From JAUWMI01 sp964630455 (GTDB taxonomy: Bacteria; Sumerlaeota; Sumerlaeia; MWCT01; JAUWMI01), in assembly GCA_964630455.1 (NCBI GenBank), contig CAZVVA010000180.1, positions 1-7,592 on the forward strand: a DNA stretch of 7,592 bases, written 5' to 3'. The position numbers were made by a program, and so were the translations under genes. The notes beneath the pieces were generated by a model, which saw nothing but the letters and a program-made list of their open reading frames with translations, was not told where the DNA came from and did not search any database. Of this stretch, positions 1-6,886 are shown one piece after another. Every line of letters begins with the position of its first letter. The first letter of the stretch is position 1.

Positions 1-481
1 GTATCTTCTCCAGATCATCCGTAGTCTGGATATTCAGCGGATCTGACAAAGCTACATGAATAGACTCATCGTCATAGCGAACCGGGAAAACCTGGTATTT
101 CTTGGCGGTTTTCGCGTCAATCTGTTGTACTAGCTCCGGCGTAATCCGCAAATCCTGGAAGCTGATTTTCTCCATCCCCATCTCTTGCGCCAGGGCATCA
201 AGAATATCAGCTTCTCGGACAAGCCCCTGGGAGATCAGACTCCGCTTCAAGCTCTGTGCACTCTCATCGCTATTGCTCAGCACGTCGTTGATCATTTCTT
301 CATTGATAAGGCCTGCCTCTTCAAGAATAAGCCCTAGGGTGGGAGTACTACTCTTGTACTTCTTGGCGAGTGTCCGCTTGTCGAAAAATTCTTTCTCTTC
401 TTTCGTCGGTTTGCGGACCGCCTTCTTTGCTCGTTCCTGCTCGCCAATTTTAGGATTGTTCTTCTTATCTGTTCCGGCCAT
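1..481 (-). CDS. Type IV pilus / type II secretion assembly ATPase, N-terminal part (PilB/GspE family), truncated by window edge
   Basis: The first 160 codons of a secretion-type ATPase, continuing past the left edge. Such ATPases form the cytoplasmic hexamer that drives pilin or pseudopilin assembly. Residues 1-45 are a Lys/Glu-rich, probably disordered extension. Then comes the N-terminal regulatory domain (MshEN/GspE-N type): a helical part beginning LGLILEEAGLI (about 49-59), and a second half ending in the characteristic ALSDPLNIQTTDDLEKI near the cut. The Walker A and B motifs and the zinc motif would lie outside the window, so PilB and GspE cannot be told apart, and MshE-like proteins also fit. 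The ATG at 481 is chosen because AAGGAAGT (491-498) sits 9 bases before it; a GTG three codons upstream is too close to that site. No neighbour in the window is pilus-related, and a strong promoter lies about 200 bases upstream. Family call is firm, subfamily is not. Confidence 0.9.
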   Translation of the reverse strand, partial: MAGTDKKNNPKIGEQERAKKAVRKPTKEEKEFFDKRTLAKKYKSSTPTLGLILEEAGLINEEMINDVLSNSDESAQSLKRSLISQGLVREADILDALAQEMGMEKISFQDLRITPELVQQIDAKTAKKYQVFPVRYDDESIHVALSDPLNIQTTDDLEKI

Positions 482-490
482 GTCGCTCAC

Positions 491-498
491 ACTTCCTT
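491..498 (-). promoter_or_regulatory. Ribosome binding site of the PilB/GspE gene
   Basis: AAGGAAGT on the minus strand, 9 bases before the ATG at 481. It decides between that ATG and an in-frame GTG three codons upstream, which would leave almost no spacing. Confidence 0.7.
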
Positions 499-682
499 GT
501 CACTATAATTTTTTCTGTTTGGTGACCTGGATTTACGACACGATGCTAGCGTTACTGCGATCATCACACAAATTTTAGAATCGTCCCTGGTTGCCATCAA
601 TTAACACTGGTAACACAAGCAAACCGTGCGACGAGTTCAAAACATTTTTGTATCTTTTTCTCTTATTATAAACTAGGAATAA

Positions 683-710
683 AATATAACCTTGTGTGTA
701 TCCATGTCAA
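683..710 (-). promoter_or_regulatory. Sigma70-type promoter for the pilus ATPase gene
   Basis: On the minus strand a perfect -35 box TTGACA (705-710) is followed after 16 bases by TATATT (683-688), one mismatch from consensus. Transcription would start near 676, giving a leader of about 195 bases before the ATG at 481. A perfect TATAAT follows at 665-670, but its -35 position reads AAGGTT, so it is at best a weak second promoter. The setting, an AT-rich non-coding gap between unrelated genes on one strand, supports the call. Confidence 0.65.
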
Positions 711-851
711 CTATAAACTGTGGGTAACATATGCTACAAATCCGGTATGGTCTATTGAATCTGCAGGACTTATTTTGTGTACTTTTCTGTGCTTTTCTCC
801 TGGTCACTGGGAATCTGAAGGGACTGCTGCATGCTCCACCATTTTTTCTGT

Positions 852-2225
852 TTACGAAGGGGAGCCGACCTTTGATATCTGGCGATACGAGACCTGTTCT
901 CGCCAGGCAAAGAATAACCCGATGAGGATAATGGGCACCATCTGGAGCGTGTGGATAACAAGCGAAAAGCCAATCGCCGTAGACTGGTTTTCTTCAATAT
1001 TTAGCACTCGCAGCGCAAACACACACCCAAACTCATACAGACCCCAATAGCCCGGTGCAGCTGGAATGAGAATTGCCACACAGATAATGATCGTTATGGC
1101 CATTGCTTGGGGAAGCGTCATAGTCAGTCCTTCGAATCCGTACGACATAATAACCATGGAATACCCGACTGTGCCCCAGACTACGAGCGAATAGAGGATA
1201 ATAAACACAAGGGCACGTATGTTGCGTAGCGAAGTTAGCCCGGTAGTGAAGGACTCAAAAATCTCCACCGTTTTTTCTTTCATCCCCGCAGTAACCAGCG
1301 GCAATCGAAGGATAGCCGCCTGAATGAGCTGGCGAATCGGATTAACCAGCAAGAGCACAAGCAGGATAAACCCAATAAGCATGATCTTAGCGAAATTTTG
1401 GCTCAGGGCCTGCAAGGTCTCGCCATTGATAGTGTATACCTTGCCGAACGTATAGATTTTTTCGCTGCTCACTAGCGCTCCGCACCAGAGTGCAATTACT
1501 AATGCCAGGATGATTAGGCTTAGCGCTCCTAGGATGGCCGCCGGAACCATTGGGCGCTGCACCCGGCCACAAGATTCCAGCATCCGCAGCAGCCTCCCTC
1601 TTAACCCTGGCCGGGATGTTGGATTTCGCCTCGTAAGCATTGATTCCAACCGCTTGCGAATGCCGGAAAACAAGCATCCTTCTGCCAGGATCAGAGTCAG
1701 AAACAGTATTCCCAGCGCTACAGTGAACCCTAGCCGCAGGGTTGAGCCCGATAGCATGCGCCGCGCATCCCACGATGCGATGTCACTATTGGAGCCGAAT
1801 TCCGGAAGAATCATCAAGGTGATGGCGAAAAGGAAGAGCATAGTCAGGCCGTCAAAAATTCGTTCCACTACGACCGTGGCAAATGCCGCGCTGAATTTCA
1901 TCTTCTCTTTCTTGCCGAGCACGTACGCTCTGGCAAATTCGCCTGCCCGTGCCGGAAAGATGCCGTTAAAGGCAAAACCGATCATTAGAGGGGAAAAGAG
2001 ACGCCGAGTAGGAATCTTATAGGAAGGCAAGAGCAAATAGTGCCACCGTATGCTTCTAACATACATGCTGAACAGCGTCACTACCACGAACGGTATGGTC
2101 CACCAGTAGTTGATAGATCCAAGTGTGACCCACAGAGTTTGGAAATCAACTTTGCGAAATGCCAGCCAGAGAAAAAACGCGCTTATCAGGCAGCCGATAA
2201 AAAGATGAAGCCATTGTTTTTTCAT
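852..2225 (-). CDS. Integral membrane protein, lysylphosphatidylglycerol synthase TM / flippase-like family (UPF0104, AglD-like)
   Basis: 457 residues, polytopic inner membrane protein. By eye there are about 10-11 hydrophobic segments (near 7-24, 41-58, 77-90, 122-141, 164-182, 228-250, 279-296, 336-360, 372-392, 395-410, 418-440). The family signature is clear in FPARAGEFARAYVLGKK (90-106) followed by VVVERIFDGL (118-127), with the late PAAPGYWGLYEFG (388-400). Family members move lipids or lipid-linked sugars, or form the membrane half of MprF; the soluble aminoacyltransferase half of MprF is absent. The substrate cannot be inferred. The family is usually about 320-350 residues, and the excess lies at about 196-300, where a basic linker, an extra hydrophobic pair and a polar loop (252-278) are inserted. 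The start ATG overlaps the larC stop in ATGA and has only a weak purine-rich stretch upstream, so translation is probably coupled to larC. Confidence 0.85.
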   Translation of the reverse strand: MKKQWLHLFIGCLISAFFLWLAFRKVDFQTLWVTLGSINYWWTIPFVVVTLFSMYVRSIRWHYLLLPSYKIPTRRLFSPLMIGFAFNGIFPARAGEFARAYVLGKKEKMKFSAAFATVVVERIFDGLTMLFLFAITLMILPEFGSNSDIASWDARRMLSGSTLRLGFTVALGILFLTLILAEGCLFSGIRKRLESMLTRRNPTSRPGLRGRLLRMLESCGRVQRPMVPAAILGALSLIILALVIALWCGALVSSEKIYTFGKVYTINGETLQALSQNFAKIMLIGFILLVLLLVNPIRQLIQAAILRLPLVTAGMKEKTVEIFESFTTGLTSLRNIRALVFIILYSLVVWGTVGYSMVIMSYGFEGLTMTLPQAMAITIIICVAILIPAAPGYWGLYEFGCVFALRVLNIEENQSTAIGFSLVIHTLQMVPIILIGLFFAWREQVSYRQISKVGSPS

Positions 2226-3442
2226 GATGCTTTCTTTCGCTGTTTCTTCTTTCGAAAATACGTGAGCTCAATCTGCTTCACTGCGTTGCTATAGATAGTG
2301 AGGAGGGGCATCCCCGTGGAGCGTGCCAAGGCTTCGCAGCTGCGATACTCCGGTGTGACGCGGATGAGCTCGTCACCCCAGTATCCTTCTTTGACTGCCA
2401 CTTTGCCATAGTCGGTTTGAATCGAGGCCTGTTTCCTTCGGAGGCAATATCTGTCCACTTTCCTCACCTTCACGCCGAATGTTGTCGTTTCGCGGATAAT
2501 ACAATCAATCAAAGCGTGAAGGCGCTCGGCGCTGCAAAGCACTTCCAGCGTGACACCTGGCCGATTCTTCTTCATATGAATGGGCGTGAGATGCGCATCC
2601 AGACAACCCTGGGCAAAGAGCAGATTAAACAGGTACGTGAAGATTTCGGGATTACAATCGTCAATTTCCGTCGAGAGAACGCAGAGCCGCTCCTTCTGAT
2701 ACGCATGATCCACTGGAGCGCCTTCTTCCTCTCCGAGCATAATGCGCAGGAAATTCGTCTTGTCCGGGAATTCCAGTGTGCCAGCCCCGTAGCCGATCTG
2801 AGTGCAGCGAAACTCAGGAAACGTACCGAATTGCTCCGCAAGGGTTGTGATGATCGCTGCGCCGGTTGGCGTCACCAGCTCGGCTTGGGTGTCGCAGGGA
2901 ACCACGGGAATCCCTTTCAACAATTCCATGGTCGCTGGCGCAGGCACCGGGTATTCGCCATGATGCGATCTAACCGTTCCTCCCCCAATCGGGAGGGCCG
3001 AGGCGTAAACGCGCTGAATCCCCAACATCTCTAGGCCAAGCATGGTGCCTGTGATGTCTACAATGGCATCCGTGCAACCCACTTCGTGAAAGGTGATCTT
3101 TTCAATGGACGACTGATGAACTGTTGCCTCGGCACGGGCAAGTTTCCGAAAGGCTTCCACAGCGCGTTGTTTTGTTAACCGCGGGAGAGAGCTGCGCTGG
3201 ATCAGCGTGCTAATGTCGCGAAATTTTCGCCTCGGCTCACGCGCCTGTCGCACGACTACGTCCACTTTAGTTGCAGTAACTCCGCAGCGTGTGATCCGCC
3301 GCGTCCGCAGGGTATATCCAGTAAGCGGGAGAGCCGCCAGAGCTTTCCTCAGTGCTGCGGGCTTTAGGCCCAGATCAACCAGAGCACCCAGCGTCATATC
3401 ACCGCTTATCCCACTATAGCAGTCGAAATATGCAATCGTCAT
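2222..3442 (-). CDS. larC: LarC, nickel-pincer cofactor synthesis nickel insertase (pyridinium-3,5-bisthiocarboxylic acid mononucleotide nickel chelatase)
   Basis: 406 residues from the ATG at 3442, cytoplasmic. LarC inserts nickel into the P2TMN precursor in a CTP-dependent step, the last in making the pincer cofactor of lactate racemase and related LarA-family enzymes. Conserved blocks in order: FDCYSGISGDM (6-16), HEVGCTDAIVDITG (119-132), LPIGGG and HGEYPVPAPAT (150-171), ELVTPTGAA (188-196), IGYGAGT (216-222), TEIDDCNPE (258-266) and PIHMKKNRPG (287-296). The two halves known as LarC1 and LarC2 are in one uninterrupted frame, unlike Lactobacillus plantarum, where a frameshift joins them. 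The C-terminus ends in a basic KKKQRKKAS tail. The frame stays open to a TTG at 3496, but homology begins at the ATG and GGAGG precedes it. LarB, LarE and LarA are not in the window; the flippase gene follows with a 4-base overlap. Confidence 0.93.
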   Translation of the reverse strand: MTIAYFDCYSGISGDMTLGALVDLGLKPAALRKALAALPLTGYTLRTRRITRCGVTATKVDVVVRQAREPRRKFRDISTLIQRSSLPRLTKQRAVEAFRKLARAEATVHQSSIEKITFHEVGCTDAIVDITGTMLGLEMLGIQRVYASALPIGGGTVRSHHGEYPVPAPATMELLKGIPVVPCDTQAELVTPTGAAIITTLAEQFGTFPEFRCTQIGYGAGTLEFPDKTNFLRIMLGEEEGAPVDHAYQKERLCVLSTEIDDCNPEIFTYLFNLLFAQGCLDAHLTPIHMKKNRPGVTLEVLCSAERLHALIDCIIRETTTFGVKVRKVDRYCLRRKQASIQTDYGKVAVKEGYWGDELIRVTPEYRSCEALARSTGMPLLTIYSNAVKQIELTYFRKKKQRKKAS

Positions 3443-3452
3443 GAGCTTTTTA

Positions 3453-3458
3453 TCCTCC
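3453..3458 (-). promoter_or_regulatory. Ribosome binding site that sets the larC start
   Basis: GGAGGA on the minus strand, 10 bases before the ATG at 3442. It supports that start over an in-frame TTG at 3496, which would add 18 residues that look unlike the conserved N-terminus of the family. Confidence 0.7.
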
Positions 3459-3636
3459 GGGCAATCTGGTTTCCGGACGAAAATACGTTGCGACAAACGT
3501 GTGCACCCTAGGGTTATCTCCTCACAAAATCAACGAAATTATTCCAGCGATTCAGAGCGCAAAAGGACATCTGGCTTCTCAAGCGCTTATTTGACCTTAT
3601 GAGGCGCGTAGTCCGAGTTTTCCGCTCAGCTCTTAG

Positions 3637-4689
3637 CTAAGAAAAATGCTTGAATGTTTTATCACGAAGACGCCGCACTTTCCCTGATGCATCGAGAAAA
3701 ACTACGCCTTGACCTCCAATCTTGCCGATCTGGCTGACCGGTGTTCTGATGCGATGGCGGCGAAAAGCCCGGGTGATTTCCTCCGGTGACGCACGTGTGG
3801 TGAACAGGAGCTCGTAATCTTCACCACCAAACAGCACGTAGTTGAGGGCATCCTTGTTCACCGCATTGCAGAAGCGTCTCAGCGCAGCAGAACAAGGCAA
3901 CCTCTCTAGCTCTATTTGAATCCCTTTGCGACTCGCAGTGGCGAGCATATTGAGATCACTGTACACGCCGTCGCTTACGTCAATCATAGCAAGGTCACGA
4001 AAGTATTGCGACAGAATCTTTCCTTCTCGAACACGGGGTGTTGGAGTGACGTGTCGCGCAATCAGCCGTGTAGCCGTTCGGCCAAGCCGTTTCTTAAGAC
4101 GCCACGTTCCTCGTAGCACCTCGAGCCCGGCTCCGGACTCCCCAGGGTATCCAGTAACATACACATGTTGCCCCTGACGTGCCTTTGATCTGTAGGCTGG
4201 AGCCTGGCCAACTTTTAGCATTCCAACCACAGTAACGTCCAGAATCAGACACTTCGCTCTTACGGTGTCGCCGCCAATAATACGGCAGCCGATTTTTTTC
4301 GCCTCCGCACGCAGGCCTCGGTATATGGTCATAATGGTTTCTGTCCGGAAGCCCGAGGGAAGCCCCACTGATACCAGCATGATCCGTGGTGTACCCCCCA
4401 TTGCAGCGATATCGCTAAAGTTGATTGCTGCCGCTTTTCGCCCTAAGGCAAACGGCGAGATGAAGGAAAGGGAGAAGTGAGTCTCTTCCACCATCATATC
4501 CGCCGTAATGAGAATCCGGCGCGAAGATGTTCCTGGCAGCTTCACTACAGCCGCATCGTCGCCAATGCCGCATTCAACAGCTGCAGTGGTCCCGGGAAGC
4601 ATTTGGCGAATCTTCTGTATGAGTCCAAATTCGCCTAGAGAAGCCATTGTTTTAGATTTAGATGAGTGCCTGCCGCGCGGGCTAACCAT
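3637..4689 (-). CDS. thiL: Thiamine-monophosphate kinase ThiL
   Basis: 350 residues, cytoplasmic. It phosphorylates thiamine monophosphate with ATP to thiamine diphosphate, the last step of cofactor synthesis. It has the two-domain PurM-like fold. Key motifs: GIGDDAAV (41-48, Mg/ATP aspartates), TADMMVEETHF (62-72), INFSDIAAMGG (89-99), GGDTV (139-143), TGYPGESGAGL (179-189), HVTPTPRV (213-220), DVSDG (237-241) and FGGEDYELLF (287-296). All the expected acidic metal-binding residues are present. The usual N-terminus corresponds to LGEFGLI (18-24), so about 15 basic residues are extra; the ATG at 4689 is still preferred because AAGGAG lies 8 bases upstream, whereas the internal ATG at codon 15 has no such site. 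It follows thiC on the same strand after 203 bases, which fits a thiamine locus though not necessarily one transcript. Confidence 0.95.
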   Translation of the reverse strand: MVSPRGRHSSKSKTMASLGEFGLIQKIRQMLPGTTAAVECGIGDDAAVVKLPGTSSRRILITADMMVEETHFSLSFISPFALGRKAAAINFSDIAAMGGTPRIMLVSVGLPSGFRTETIMTIYRGLRAEAKKIGCRIIGGDTVRAKCLILDVTVVGMLKVGQAPAYRSKARQGQHVYVTGYPGESGAGLEVLRGTWRLKKRLGRTATRLIARHVTPTPRVREGKILSQYFRDLAMIDVSDGVYSDLNMLATASRKGIQIELERLPCSAALRRFCNAVNKDALNYVLFGGEDYELLFTTRASPEEITRAFRRHRIRTPVSQIGKIGGQGVVFLDASGKVRRLRDKTFKHFS

Positions 4690-4697
4690 CCGTTGCT

Positions 4698-4703
4698 CTC
4701 CTT
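4698..4703 (-). promoter_or_regulatory. Ribosome binding site of thiL
   Basis: AAGGAG on the minus strand, 8 bases before the ATG at 4689. It fixes the longer thiL start. Its first two A bases also belong to the TAA that closes a 61-codon open frame running through the thiC-thiL gap. Confidence 0.75.
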
Positions 4704-4892
4704 ATAAGCTACGTGTGAACGACTGTAGGGGTAAATGTATACACCAATGGGCTGAATGTAAATTCTTTTTCACCGGCAGCTCGGCACTGCCCAGCGACAA
4801 TAGAGAATGCTCTGGGTAGTGGGCCAAGTATTGGTAGTGAGGAAGACGCCTCGCACTTGGGAGGAATAGTTTCTTGAGCAAAATCATTGAGG

Positions 4893-6182
4893 CTAGTCGA
4901 GGAATTTTACCCCTGGCGATGCGGTTTTCATCGAACAGAGATCCCCACACATGGTACACACATCGCTGCTCTTGGGCAGACTTTCCGTGCGATACTGTTT
5001 CGGTCGCTTGGGATCCAGGGCGAGCGTAAACATCTTCTCCCAGTCGCGTTGTTCTCTCGCGCGCGACATGGCGTCGTCCCATTCGCTTGCACCAGGCACA
5101 TTCTTTTCAATATCGCCGATGTGGGCCGCAATCTTGCTGGTGATCACGCCCAGCCGAACGTCCTCAACCGTGGGCAGGCGTAAATGTTCTGAAGGGGTCA
5201 CAAAACAGAGGAAATCTGCACCCTCAGCCGCTGCTATCGCCCCGCCAATTGCCGACACAATATGATCATAGCCAGGCGATACGTCGGTCACCAGCGGCCC
5301 CAGTACGTAGAATGGTGCACCTTTGCAAACCTTCTTCTCGATCTGAACGTTGGTTTTGATCTCACCAAGTGGAATGTGGCCTGGCCCTTCAATCATTACC
5401 TGCACACCAGCATCAATGGCGCGATCGCGCAGCTCTCCCATAACGAGCAGCTCGTCAAGCTGAATATTGTCCGTGGCATCGTGGATACAACCCGGCCGCA
5501 GTCCGTCACCCAGGCTGAAGCTCACATCATACTCTTTAGCAATCTCTATAATCTTGTCATAGGCAGTAAAAAGAGGATTTTCCTTTCTGTGTGTCTGCAT
5601 CCAGCGTACCAGGAACGAGCCGCCACGGCTCACGACGTTCATGATGCGATCTTTGCGCTTCATTTTGCGCAGCGCATTTAAGGTAAGTCCGCTATGAATG
5701 GTTATGAAATCAATCCCGTCCGCCGCGTGTTTCTCGATGGTATCGAGAATTATCTGTTCGGTCAGATCCTCAATGTTCTTTCCTGCGCGCAGAAGCTCCA
5801 CCACCATCTGGTAAATCGGGACACTCCCCACCGGTACTGTTGAATGCTCAAGGATGATTTTCCGGATAGTGTTAATTTCACCGCCCGTACTGAGGTCCAT
5901 CACCGTGTCGGCGCCGGCTTCAATCGCCACGCGCAGCTTTTCCAATTCCTCATTCAAGTTGCACCGATCCTGCGACGTCCCGATATTCGCATTCACTTTA
6001 GTTCGGAGTGATGTGCCAATCCCAACGCAGCTGGATTTTTCATGGTTGCGATTTCTCGGAATGATGACCTTTCCTTCTGCAATGAGATGGCGAAGCCGCT
6101 CGGAGTCAATCCCTTCTGCCTGGCTCACGGCGCGCATCTCTTCCGTAATCTGGCCGCTTCGTGCCTGGTCGTACTGTGTCAT
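4893..6182 (-). CDS. thiC: Phosphomethylpyrimidine synthase ThiC, short form
   Basis: 429 residues, cytoplasmic, oxygen-sensitive. It is a radical SAM enzyme that rearranges aminoimidazole ribotide into hydroxymethylpyrimidine phosphate. Family blocks: VNANIGTS (63-70), MDLSTGG (95-101), PVGSVPIYQ (117-125), SRGGSF (185-190), SLGDGLRPG (223-231), EGPGHIPL (265-272) and YVLGPLVTDVSPGYDHI (292-308); the two histidines in the last two blocks are the expected metal ligands. It lacks the long N-terminal domain of the E. coli enzyme (about 630 residues) and resembles the short form I know from archaea and some anaerobic bacteria. The C-terminal cluster motif reads C409-T-M-C412-G-D-L-C416, which is CX2CX3C rather than the textbook CX2CX4C. 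The start lies two bases after the thiE stop, with AAGGGA (6188-6193) inside the thiE end, so the two genes are co-translated. Confidence 0.96.
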   Translation of the reverse strand: MTQYDQARSGQITEEMRAVSQAEGIDSERLRHLIAEGKVIIPRNRNHEKSSCVGIGTSLRTKVNANIGTSQDRCNLNEELEKLRVAIEAGADTVMDLSTGGEINTIRKIILEHSTVPVGSVPIYQMVVELLRAGKNIEDLTEQIILDTIEKHAADGIDFITIHSGLTLNALRKMKRKDRIMNVVSRGGSFLVRWMQTHRKENPLFTAYDKIIEIAKEYDVSFSLGDGLRPGCIHDATDNIQLDELLVMGELRDRAIDAGVQVMIEGPGHIPLGEIKTNVQIEKKVCKGAPFYVLGPLVTDVSPGYDHIVSAIGGAIAAAEGADFLCFVTPSEHLRLPTVEDVRLGVITSKIAAHIGDIEKNVPGASEWDDAMSRAREQRDWEKMFTLALDPKRPKQYRTESLPKSSDVCTMCGDLCSMKTASPGVKFLD

Positions 6183-6184
6183 GT

Positions 6185-6742
6185 CTATCCCTTCTTTACG
6201 CTTTCCATTTCTTCAATCAATTCGCGAGTTGCCAGGGTCAAGTCCTCAGCACCCATTATAGCCGAAGCTATAGCCACGCACTCTGCACCCGCCCTGATCA
6301 CTTCGCCAATATTATGTTTATCAATTCCCCCGATTGTCACGAATGGCAACCGCGTCTGCGCCTCTGCCCAGCTAATAATTTCGGTTCCCAGGGGCTTATA
6401 CGGAGACTTCTTTGTCTGCGTTGGGAAAATGGGCCCCAGTCCGATGTAGTCAACCTCCATGAGCTGGGCACTCAAGACCTGCATCTTGTTGTGCGTGGAG
6501 NNNNNNNNNNTGGCGAGATATGGATTGTCGTTGACGATTAAAAGTGCGCCGAATTCCGCAGCAATGCTTCTGAGTGTAGGACCAATCTTTAGCAGATCCT
6601 CGAACGGCGTGGTTTTGTCGCGCAGCTGAATGATTTTAGCCCCTCCAGCCACTACGGCTTTGACAATGTCAACGTATGAACGGTTTCTGGCGAGCCGTTG
6701 ATCAGTAATTACATACAGCCCGCGCAGCTTATTCCGCAACAT
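6185..6742 (-). CDS. thiE: Thiamine-phosphate synthase ThiE, interrupted by an assembly gap
   Basis: TIM-barrel enzyme that couples HMP-PP to hydroxyethylthiazole phosphate to give thiamine monophosphate. As given it has 185 residues including 4 unknown. Recognisable parts: GLYVITD (8-14), IIQLRDK (37-43), LLIVND (67-72), STH after the gap, DYIGLGPIFPT (98-108), TKK (110-112), PFVTIGGI (133-140) and a phosphate-binding end of GAECVAIASAI type (152-162). The segment between NDNPYLA and STH, where ThiE proteins carry a GxDGxHxGQ motif, is replaced by the 10 Ns, so about 27 codons are probably missing from the assembly; the frame is intact on both sides. The ATG at 6742 is preferred over a TTG at 6757 because the TTG overlaps the TGAGGA ribosome site. 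thiC follows after 2 bases. Confidence 0.93.
   Translation of the reverse strand: MLRNKLRGLYVITDQRLARNRSYVDIVKAVVAGGAKIIQLRDKTTPFEDLLKIGPTLRSIAAEFGALLIVNDNPYLAXXXXSTHNKMQVLSAQLMEVDYIGLGPIFPTQTKKSPYKPLGTEIISWAEAQTRLPFVTIGGIDKHNIGEVIRAGAECVAIASAIMGAEDLTLATRELIEEMESVKKG
6501..6510. other. Assembly gap (10 Ns) inside thiE
   Basis: Ten Ns replace sequence in the middle of thiE. Comparison with the known spacing of ThiE motifs (about 31 residues between the NDxxxLA and S[AT]H blocks in the Bacillus subtilis protein, from memory) against 4 here suggests a true gap near 90 bases. The Ns are therefore probably a placeholder, not a measured length. Confidence 0.95.
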
Positions 6743-6750
6743 GTTTACAA

Positions 6751-6756
6751 TCCTCA
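6751..6756 (-). promoter_or_regulatory. Ribosome binding site that sets the thiE start
   Basis: TGAGGA on the minus strand, 8 bases before the ATG at 6742. It rules out the upstream in-frame TTG, which overlaps this site. The TGA within it is also the stop of a short upstream open frame. Confidence 0.65.
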
Positions 6757-6837
6757 ATATAACACAATGGCATCGGCTTTGTGAGCAACAGCGCCACGCT
6801 CTGCGCTGTACTTCCTGGCCTTGGCCCGGCGGTTCAT
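6754..6837 (-). CDS. Possible 27-residue ORF in the gap before thiE (doubtful)
   Basis: A 27-codon open frame in the 144-base gap between the coiled-coil gene and thiE. GGGAG (6843-6847) lies 5 bases before its ATG, and its TGA falls within the thiE ribosome site, an arrangement that would allow coupling. The N-terminal third is strongly basic (R3, R4, K6, R8, K9). It has no signal peptide, membrane segment or motif that I recognise. Such a short frame may arise by chance, and stops overlapping ribosome sites are common because the two share bases. It could be a coupling peptide, a remnant of a longer gene, or nothing. Confidence 0.2.
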   Translation of the reverse strand: MNRRAKARKYSAERGAVAHKADAIVLY

Positions 6838-6886
6838 CTCTGCTCCCATAAGCACGACGGATATGCTTAGCTGGTAGCTGCCCGCA

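Larger units (their letters stand above)
482..851. other. 370-bp non-coding stretch between the flippase gene and the pilus ATPase gene
   Basis: No convincing gene lies here on either strand; the open frames present are shadows of the flippase or short and featureless. The side nearest the flippase (about 720-851) shows no hairpin plus T-run that would serve as its terminator. The middle (about 650-715) is AT-rich and carries the promoter listed separately. The rest (482-676) would be an untranslated leader of roughly 195 bases for the pilus gene. Inside the leader is a short direct repeat (GTGTTA twice, within 601-616) and an imperfect inverted match, neither strong enough to call an element. 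Confidence 0.7.

Noticed and set aside
102..578. 158-codon plus-strand open frame opposite the pilus ATPase gene.
   Set aside because: The minus strand here encodes an unmistakable PilB/GspE N-terminal domain; the plus frame is Ser/Leu/Arg-rich and without motifs.
1510..2022. 170-codon plus-strand open frame opposite the flippase gene.
   Set aside because: Antisense to conserved family motifs; Arg/Ser-rich composition typical of a shadow of a membrane protein gene.
2417..3034. 205-codon plus-strand open frame opposite larC.
   Set aside because: Lies wholly antisense to well-conserved larC motifs, and its product matches no protein family; a shadow frame.
3443..3496. N-terminal extension of LarC from a TTG start.
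   Set aside because: The ATG at 3442 has a GGAGG site and begins exactly at the conserved N-terminus of the family.
3505..3514. Palindrome ACCCTAGGGT upstream of larC, considered as an operator.
   Set aside because: Only 10 bp, single copy, and no convincing promoter boxes around it.
3631..3642. Perfect 12-bp palindrome TCTTAGCTAAGA spanning the thiL stop codon.
   Set aside because: No loop, no T-run and no second copy in the window; short enough to be chance.
4775..4791. Hairpin with a 5-bp GGCAG/CTGCC stem and 7-base loop in the thiC-thiL gap, considered as a terminator.
   Set aside because: No T-run follows on the minus strand (the next bases are CGGTGAAAAAG), and the stem is short.
4702..4887. 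61-codon minus-strand open frame filling the thiC-thiL gap, with its TAA overlapping the thiL ribosome site (the frame extends back inside thiC to 5082).
   Set aside because: No ribosome site before its ATG, composition rich in Leu, His, Ser, Pro and Arg as in chance frames, and its upstream part is clearly a shadow of thiC.
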